A stretch of DNA of 64,000 nt from Nitratidesulfovibrio sp. SRB-5. Lineage in GTDB: Bacteria > Desulfobacterota > Desulfovibrionia > Desulfovibrionales > Desulfovibrionaceae. The DNA lies in the NCBI RefSeq assembly GCF_019931275.1, contig NZ_JAIOTY010000001.1, positions 434,001 to 498,000 of the forward strand, in the 5' to 3' direction. Within the stretch, counting starts at the first letter, position 1. Every line of letters starts with the position of its first letter. The position numbers were made by a program, and so were the translations under genes. The notes under the pieces are model-generated. The model was not told where the DNA came from. It was given only the letters and a program-made list of their open reading frames with translations, and did not search any database. Positions 58,759 to 64,000 of this stretch are shown here, in pieces.

Positions 58759-60093
58759 CTGAGTTCCCAGCCTGTTCCCACCGACGGCACGCCTGCCGCC
58801 AGCACGGCCCGCCCCGAGGATGCGTCCGGTTCCGGGAAGGAACGCATTCTGGCCATCAACCCCGGCTCCACCTCCACCAAGGTGGCCCTGTACGAGGGCG
58901 AGACCGAAGTGTTTTCAGAAACCGTGGAACACCCGCGCGACGAGCTTGCGGCCTTTCCCACGGTCATCGCCCAGTACGCCTACCGCCGCGCCGCCGTGGA
59001 CGCGCTGCTGGCCGAACACGGCATGGCCGACATGCCCCTGGCCGCCGTGGCCGGGCGCGGCGGGCTGCTGCCGCCCATGCCCGGCGGCGCGTGGCGCATC
59101 ACCCCGGCCATGCTGGAAACGCTGGAGCAGGCCCGCTACGGCGAGCACCCCTGCAACCTGGGCGCGCCGCTGGCGCACGATTACGCCGCCCGCTGGGGCG
59201 TGGCCGCGTACATCGTGGACCCGCCCGTCACCGACGAGATGGACGAGGTGGCCCGTATTTCCGGCCTGCCCGCCCTGCCGCGCCGCAGCGTGTTCCATGC
59301 CCTCAGCCAGCGTTCCGCCGCGCGGCGGGCCGCGGAACTGCTGGGCGTGGACTATGCGGCCAACCGCTGGCTGGTGGCGCACATGGGGGGCGGCATTTCC
59401 GTGGCGGCGCACCGCTGCGGGCGCATCGTGGACGTCGTCAACGCCCTGGACGGCGACGGGCCCATCGCGCCGGAACGCACCGGCCGCCTGCCCTCGCTGG
59501 GCGTGCTGTCGCTGGTGCAGGACGGCACGTACACCTTCGAGCAACTCCGGCGCATCATCCTGCGCGAGGGCGGCATGTGGGCGCACTGCGGCACCAATGA
59601 CCTGCGCGTGCTGGAGCGGCGCATGGACGGAACGGCCTGCTGCGATAAAGACGGAACGGCCTGCTGCGATAAAGCCGGAACGGCCTGCTGCGGTAAGGAC
59701 GGTACTACCGGGAGCGGTAAAGACGGTTCAGCCGCAAGCGGTACGGATGGCGACGGCTACACCCCGCCCGACGCCCATGCCGCGCTGGTGTTCGAGGCCG
59801 TGGCCTACACCATCGCCAAGGAAATCGCCTCGTTGGCGCCCGCCCTGCTGGACGGCGGCACCGGCACCGGCTGCGGCGAGCCCGTGGCGGACGCCGCGTG
59901 CCCGGCCCGCATCACCGGGGTGGTGCTGACCGGCGGCATGGCCCGCAGCGTCCGGCTGACGGAACGCTTGCGCCAGCGGCTGCAGTGGCTGGCCCCGGTG
60001 GTTGTGCTACCCGAGGTGGAAGAGATGCACGCCCTGGCATCGGGCGTGCTGCGGGTGCTGCGCGGCCAGGAGACACCCGGCGACTATGTCTGA
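58759..60093 (+). CDS. buk: Butyrate kinase-like acyl kinase with a tandem-repeat insert
   Basis: About 444 residues. The kinase opens ERILAINPGSTSTKVALYEG and has HMGGGISVAAHRCGRIVDVV, both diagnostic of the butyrate/acetate kinase superfamily. It makes ATP and a fatty acid from acyl-phosphate supplied by Ptb. The start is uncertain: CTG at 58759 has GAGAGG eight bases upstream; TTG at 58717 is an alternative. Residues 290-329 are five 8-residue repeats of type DGTACCDK, absent from normal Buk. The usual length is about 355-360. Confidence 0.86.
   Translation: MSSQPVPTDGTPAASTARPEDASGSGKERILAINPGSTSTKVALYEGETEVFSETVEHPRDELAAFPTVIAQYAYRRAAVDALLAEHGMADMPLAAVAGRGGLLPPMPGGAWRITPAMLETLEQARYGEHPCNLGAPLAHDYAARWGVAAYIVDPPVTDEMDEVARISGLPALPRRSVFHALSQRSAARRAAELLGVDYAANRWLVAHMGGGISVAAHRCGRIVDVVNALDGDGPIAPERTGRLPSLGVLSLVQDGTYTFEQLRRIILREGGMWAHCGTNDLRVLERRMDGTACCDKDGTACCDKAGTACCGKDGTTGSGKDGSAASGTDGDGYTPPDAHAALVFEAVAYTIAKEIASLAPALLDGGTGTGCGEPVADAACPARITGVVLTGGMARSVRLTERLRQRLQWLAPVVVLPEVEEMHALASGVLRVLRGQETPGDYV
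59626..59745 (+). repeat. In-frame 24-bp tandem repeat within buk
   Basis: Five 24-bp units: units 1 and 2 are identical, unit 3 nearly so, and units 4 and 5 are degenerate. They encode DGTACCDK, DGTACCDK, AGTACCGK, DGTTGSGK and DGSAASGT. Confidence 0.95.
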
Positions 60094-60568
60094 TGGATGC
60101 TGAAGGTGCCTGGGTGCCCGAGGTGCCGCCCGAGGTATGGGGCTGGCGTGCCCCTGCGCGGCGCGCGGCCTTGCCCGGCGGATTCGCATTGGCGCGATTG
60201 GTTCTTTGGCCCGTCACCGGCAGGCCCGGCAGGCAGGTCGGGCATGGCAGCCCTGCCAGGCGTGACAGGCGTGACAGGCATGACAGGCGTGACAGGCATG
60301 ACAGAGATGACAGGCGGGCACGCCTGGATCGGCGGCGTGTGACGGCGTGCGGTGTGATGTGCCCTGTCGTGTGGGTGCCGCATTGCGATGCCCGGTCCGA
60401 TGCATTCCGGAAGGGGAGTCCCGGACCGTTCTTTGGCATGCGCGAGGACCCCGCGCAAATTCCCGTGCTTGACGCCGCCTGTGGGAACGTGTCTATGATG
60501 TTCTGCGCAACGCGCGTTCCGCACCTTTCGCTCCCTTTGCGGCGGACGCACCCAGAAAAGAGGCACGC
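60094..60568. other. Region between buk and the TetR gene
   Basis: 475 bp. A 9-bp tandem repeat lies at 60262-60315 (annotated separately). TTGACG (60469-60474) and TATGAT (60494-60499), 19 bp apart, could be the promoter of the regulator gene. No gene is supported. Confidence 0.45.
60262..60315. repeat. 9-bp tandem repeat GTGACAGGC
   Basis: Six consecutive 9-bp units: GTGACAGGC, GTGACAGGC, ATGACAGGC, GTGACAGGC, ATGACAGAG, ATGACAGGC. Noncoding. Confidence 0.9.
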
Positions 60569-61129
60569 ATGGCATCTTCCAAAGATCTGATCCTGGAAAA
60601 CGCACGTATCCTGTTTGCCGCCAACGGCTTCAAGGGTACCACTATCGCACAGATCGCCAAGACGTCCAACGTGACGGATGCGGCCATCTACCGGCACTAT
60701 CGTTCCAAGCAGGAAGTGTTTGACGTCATCGTCGAAACCTACCTGGAAGAATACCGAAAGCTGATGGCGGCCATCAAGGAGCGGCAGAAGAGCGGCTATT
60801 GCCTGCTGGAAACGCTGATCCTCGACCATTGCGGATTCATCGACAAACGCCTGACCGACACCCGGGTGCTGCTGAACACCTACACCACCATTCCCAGCGC
60901 CCGCGCGGTGATGGACGCGCTGTCCACCAGCCTGTTCCAGACCGTGGAAGCCTGCCTGATCCGGGGCATCCGCGACGGCACGGTGCGCGACGACATCGAC
61001 GTGCCCGAAACGGCGCGCATCGTCGGCATTCTGCTGCTGGGGCTGAACCGCCGCCGCATCTTCTGGCCGGAAACGCCCGACCTCGCGCGCGGGGTGGTGG
61101 CCTTCTGCCAGCGCAGCATCAAGAGCTGA
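60569..61129 (+). CDS. TetR/AcrR-family transcriptional regulator
   Basis: 186 residues. The N-terminal helix-turn-helix (GFKGTTIAQIAKTSNVTDAA then IYRHYRSKQEVFDVIVETYL) is of TetR type; the rest is the helical ligand-binding domain, with no recognisable ligand signature. The ATG has AGAGG. It follows ptb-buk on the same strand and may regulate acyl-CoA use, as FadR-like TetR proteins do, but this rests on context only. Confidence 0.9.
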   Translation: MASSKDLILENARILFAANGFKGTTIAQIAKTSNVTDAAIYRHYRSKQEVFDVIVETYLEEYRKLMAAIKERQKSGYCLLETLILDHCGFIDKRLTDTRVLLNTYTTIPSARAVMDALSTSLFQTVEACLIRGIRDGTVRDDIDVPETARIVGILLLGLNRRRIFWPETPDLARGVVAFCQRSIKS

Positions 61130-61230
61130 CCGGACAGTTCGCGACCCGGCATGCGGGCTGCGGCCCGACCGTGCCGGGCGTGCCGCGTTGGCGCCCCCCC
61201 CATGCCTCGATTTTGCCTTGGGCAAACGGA

Positions 61231-61256
61231 ACGGCCCGTCCGGATGGACGGGCCGT
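61231..61256. terminator. Terminator between the TetR and DUF4139 genes
   Basis: ACGGCCCGTCC, loop GGAT, GGACGGGCCGT: a perfect 11-bp stem between convergent genes. Confidence 0.7.
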
Positions 61257-61348
61257 CGTCATTTGCGTGGTGGGGCATGGCTGTTTTCCGCGCGCCCTGC
61301 GCCGGAGAATCCGGCGCGGGTGCCGAAAGGACCGTGGGTATGCCGTGC

Positions 61349-63049
61349 CTACCTGCCGTCGTCCAGCCGCATGTCCGCCGGGGCCGTGGCCCGCACCGTG
61401 TGGCGGATGGTGGCGGTGGCGCGCGGCGCAACATCCAGCGTCCACACCAGATGGTGGTTTTCCGTGGCGGGCTTGGGGTCGGACTCCACGCTGAGGCTGA
61501 TGGCCGTGTCGCGCGGCTGCGGCTGCGGGTCTTCCACGCGCACGGACACCGGGGTGGCGCGCCGGTTGGCCACCTCGATGGTCCAGGCCCAGGTGCGGGT
61601 CTGCTGCTTGTTCACCAGCCCTTCGCGCCCGCTCTTGCGTTCGTCCAGGCGCATGGTGGCGGACACCATGGGGTCGCTGCCGAAGAAGATGTCGGCCTTG
61701 TCTTCGGCCAGGCTGAAGGGGGCGCTGCCCACGCTGGCCCCATCGGCCACGTACAGCGCTTCGCCCGTGGGATAGTGGCGCGGTTCGGGCAGGGTGACGG
61801 AGGCGGTAAGGAAGGCGCGCGGGTCCGCCGCCGGGCGCACGGTGTGCCGGAAGGCGGCGGGCCATGTTTCGCCGCGCAGGGCCACGCGGGCGCTGCCGCC
61901 CGCGGGCAGGGTGCGCGGGCCAAGGTCCCACACCTCGTAGGTGGCCTTTTCGTCCACCGCAGGGGCGGCGGGCGCTGCATCGGCGCGCAGGGCCACGGCT
62001 TCGGCGGCCATGGGCGCGGCCTTCATGGCCATGGGCATGGGCGTCACGCCCAGTATGGGCCGCAATTGCCAGTCGCGCAGGGGCGGCGGTTGCAGGGCCG
62101 TGCCCGGCTCCACCGTGGCCACGGACAGGCGCGCGCCGTTCCAGTCCACGGAGCCGCCCTGGCGGATTTCCGCCTCGAAGGTGAAGCCCACGCTGCCCTT
62201 GTCCGGGAAGGCCTCCAGCCGGTAGGCGGGCCGCCAGCCCGCATCGCGCAGGGTATAGGCATAGGATACCGCCAGCGGGCCGCGCGTCGGGCTTGCCAGC
62301 AGCACCGTGGCCATGGGCGCCGTACGCGTCGCGCCGCCCGCGTCGTTCAATTCCTGCTCCAGCCTGTCGATGCGCGCGGCCAGCGCGGCCTGCTTGTCAC
62401 GCAGGTCGGGCAGGGTGGCGTTCAGTTCCGCCAACCGCCGGGCCATCTGGGCGTCCAGCCGCTCCAGGTCGGCGGTGGGCGCGTTGGTCACCGGGGGCTT
62501 GGACCACAGGGCCATGCGCGCCTCGGTGGCGGCGATGGACCCGGCCACGGACGCGGCCTCGCGCCGCAGCCCGGCCAGTTCGGCCCGCAGGCGCGCCAGG
62601 CGCGGGGACTCGGTTGCGTCGGCTTCACGAATGCTTATCGATGCCACCCCGTTGCCGGGGATGGTCACGGACAGGGTGGCCGGGTCCGCCCCGGCGGGCA
62701 GGGCCAGCCGGAATGCCTGACCGCCGCCGGGAGCGGCCTCCACGGACACCCGGTCTTCCACCGTGACCCGCGCGGAACGGGGGTAGAGCACCACGGACGT
62801 GGGCGCGACGGGCTGCGGGTCGGCAATGCCGACGGACTGGGTGGACAGGGCGGACTGGGCGGATTGCGCGGACTGGGCGGATTGCGCGGGCACTGCCGGG
62901 GCGTTCTGGGCCTGCGGGGCGGCCTGCGCCCCAAGCGGGGCTAGCAGCAGCGCGACGGCCAGGGTGGCCGACGCAATGCCGCAGGCGGGGAACGGAAACA
63001 GGGGAACTGTCGGTCGGCGCAGGGCGCCTCTGATGGTGAGTATACGCAT
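61349..63049 (-). CDS. DUF4139 / mucoidy-inhibitor MuiA-type secreted protein
   Basis: 566 residues with a signal peptide (LAVALLLAPLGAQA-A) and therefore exported. Then comes an Ala/Gln/Ser linker (SAQSAQSAQSA), a beta-sandwich-like N-domain (VTVEDRVSVEAAPGGGQAFR), a coiled coil (about 150-230) and a C-terminal beta-rich DUF4139 domain (SYAYTLRDAGWRPAYRLEAF). The family has no established biochemical role. The start ATG at MRILTIRG has only a weak ribosome binding site. Confidence 0.8.
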   Translation of the reverse strand: MRILTIRGALRRPTVPLFPFPACGIASATLAVALLLAPLGAQAAPQAQNAPAVPAQSAQSAQSAQSALSTQSVGIADPQPVAPTSVVLYPRSARVTVEDRVSVEAAPGGGQAFRLALPAGADPATLSVTIPGNGVASISIREADATESPRLARLRAELAGLRREAASVAGSIAATEARMALWSKPPVTNAPTADLERLDAQMARRLAELNATLPDLRDKQAALAARIDRLEQELNDAGGATRTAPMATVLLASPTRGPLAVSYAYTLRDAGWRPAYRLEAFPDKGSVGFTFEAEIRQGGSVDWNGARLSVATVEPGTALQPPPLRDWQLRPILGVTPMPMAMKAAPMAAEAVALRADAAPAAPAVDEKATYEVWDLGPRTLPAGGSARVALRGETWPAAFRHTVRPAADPRAFLTASVTLPEPRHYPTGEALYVADGASVGSAPFSLAEDKADIFFGSDPMVSATMRLDERKSGREGLVNKQQTRTWAWTIEVANRRATPVSVRVEDPQPQPRDTAISLSVESDPKPATENHHLVWTLDVAPRATATIRHTVRATAPADMRLDDGR

Positions 63050-63419
63050 GCCTGCCCTATAGCATGTTTCGCGTGGCAGGGCGAGTGGGCAGGGCGGCAT
63101 GTGATGCCGGAAGGCGGAACAGCGGAACGGTGGGGCGTACCGGCGGAACGGCGGGCCGATGGGGCGTACCGGCGGGACGGACCGGCCGGTATGGGACGAC
63201 GGGGGGGCGGTGCGTGAGCAAGGCCGGAAGGGAATGCGCCCCGGCAAGTGTCCGGTCGCCTGCCGGAAAGGTGGCAGGTGGACAGGGGCAAATCCATCGG
63301 GAGTCGCCTTGCGCGCACTCTCGCGCACTCCTGATGCGGCAACTTTCCGGTGGGTGTCGACCCGGTCTCCGTGCTGCGGCGGGCATTGGCCGTTTCGACG
63401 CGGTAGCCCGGCGTAGCGG
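63050..63419. other. Region between the cupin and DUF4139 genes
   Basis: 370 bp, GC-rich, with degenerate repeats of the GGCGGAACGG/GGCGGGACGG type at 63110-63200. No gene, clear promoter or terminator is supported. Confidence 0.3.
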
Positions 63420-63842
63420 CTACCCGGCTGCGGGGTCCAGCAGGTCGGTGTCGTCGTGGGCGTAGGGCGGGGCGCAGCAGCACAGCACCAGCAGCGGCAC
63501 GTCCCCGGTGTTGGCGATGCGGTGCGGCGTGCCGGGGGCGATGTGCACGGTGTCGCCCGGCCCCACGGCAAAGCTGGCATCGCCCAGGGTCATCAGCCCC
63601 TGTCCGGCGGTGACGTGGTACAGTTCCTCGCTCTGCGGGTGGCGGTGCAGCAGGGTGACGCAGCCGGGCGGCACCTTCGCCTCGGCCAGCGACTGGTTGC
63701 GGTTGCCGTGCACGGCGGGGTGCATCAGTTCGCGGATGATGGACCCGTCGCGGGTGACGTAGGGCGCGACGTCGGCGCGGGCCGTGACGGTGGCTGCGGG
63801 GGCGCCGTGGGCGGCAGGGGCGGTGGCATTGGGGCGGGACAT
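63420..63842 (-). CDS. Small cupin-domain protein
   Basis: 140 residues. A single cupin barrel with the first motif GCVTLLHRHPQSEELYHVTAG and the second GPGDTVHIAPGTPHRIANTG; the two His of HRH, the Glu and the later His form the usual metal site. Such proteins are often sugar isomerases, dioxygenases or binding proteins; the substrate is unknown. The ATG at MSRPNAT is preferred because AAGGAG precedes it; longer in-frame starts are not supported. Confidence 0.88.
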   Translation of the reverse strand: MSRPNATAPAAHGAPAATVTARADVAPYVTRDGSIIRELMHPAVHGNRNQSLAEAKVPPGCVTLLHRHPQSEELYHVTAGQGLMTLGDASFAVGPGDTVHIAPGTPHRIANTGDVPLLVLCCCAPPYAHDDTDLLDPAAG

Positions 63843-63945
63843 GCGGCTCCTTGGGCTGCCGTGGGCGGCGTTCATATGCGTGCGGGGGGGGGGGCAGTGT
63901 TCGTTCCGGGGCAGGTCGTCAGGTGCTCGCGCACCCGAAACAAGG

Positions 63946-63991
63946 CGCCCCGGCCCACGGTCCTCGAAAGTCCTCATGGAGCCGGGGCGCA
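63946..63991. terminator. Hairpin at the right edge
   Basis: GCGCCCCGGC pairs with GCCGGGGCGC around a loop of about 26 bases. It may end a gene beyond the window. The sequence between it and the cupin gene contains a run of nine G and nothing else recognisable. Confidence 0.45.
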
Positions 63992-64000
63992 TGCATCCGG

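Noticed and set aside
61151-62944. Plus-strand open frame of nearly 600 codons opposite the DUF4139 gene
   Set aside because: It is the antisense shadow of a GC-rich gene: Gly/Arg/His-rich, no domain, no ribosome binding site, and the minus-strand protein has a signal peptide and recognisable domains.

Overview
The window is high-GC chromosomal DNA that I attribute to a sulfate-reducing bacterium of the Desulfovibrio vulgaris group (Desulfovibrio/Nitratidesulfovibrio). The main evidence is a complete hmcABCDEF operon, including a 16-haem cytochrome, followed by rrf1 and rrf2, the arrangement known from D. vulgaris. A chromosomal nif cluster of clostridial/Desulfovibrio type supports this: nifI1 and nifI2 lie between nifH and nifD, and NifK is short. 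The genus is an inference.

Layout. Positions 1-3.3 kb hold kdpF-kdpA-kdpB (high-affinity K+ uptake, minus strand, kdpB cut by the window edge). 3.7-6.6 kb hold a SahR-like regulator and ahcY. 6.6-12.6 kb hold a CDF metal transporter and a PEP-dependent dihydroxyacetone kinase (dhaK, dhaL, and a DhaM fused to HPr and a full enzyme I). 13.1-13.9 kb hold flgM and a partner gene behind a sigma-28 promoter. 14.4-16.7 kb hold maf, pgpA and a LysE-type exporter. 17.3-25.4 kb hold a CheY-like protein, rrf2, rrf1 and the hmc operon, all on the minus strand. 26-35.4 kb hold a TIM-barrel protein, a Tat-exported metallo-beta-lactamase-fold protein, a two-component pair whose kinase has a haem-c sensor domain, a YeiH-like membrane protein paired with a membrane-anchored lipoyl-like protein, and a Usp protein. 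35.9-42.2 kb hold mscL and livKHMGF. 42.6-55.9 kb hold the nif region: nifV and a coupled microprotein on the minus strand, then nifH-I1-I2-D-K, a NifB-like protein without radical-SAM cysteines, a [2Fe-2S] ferredoxin, nifE, nifN and nifB. 56-64 kb hold a rhodanese, ilvN/ilvH, ptb-buk, a TetR regulator, a DUF4139/MuiA-type protein and a cupin.

How the genes work together. NifH and NifDK are the nitrogenase; NifI1/NifI2 would regulate its activity; NifB, NifE, NifN and NifV build the cofactor. A strong -24/-12 promoter precedes nifH, with a perfect 18-bp palindrome about 100 bp upstream of it. Hmc is a transmembrane redox complex linking periplasmic haems to a cytoplasmic heterodisulfide-reductase-like subunit, and Rrf1/Rrf2 are its regulators.

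The most unexpected pattern is a family of long imperfect hairpins scattered through the window. Seven full or derived copies start within a few bases after the stop codon of a gene (kdpF, hmcD, dhaK, livH, nifK, nifB, ilvN), always in the same orientation relative to that gene and mostly inside operons. A related hairpin lies 10 bases after the ferredoxin stop codon. A second notable item is the NifB-like pseudoenzyme between nifK and nifE.
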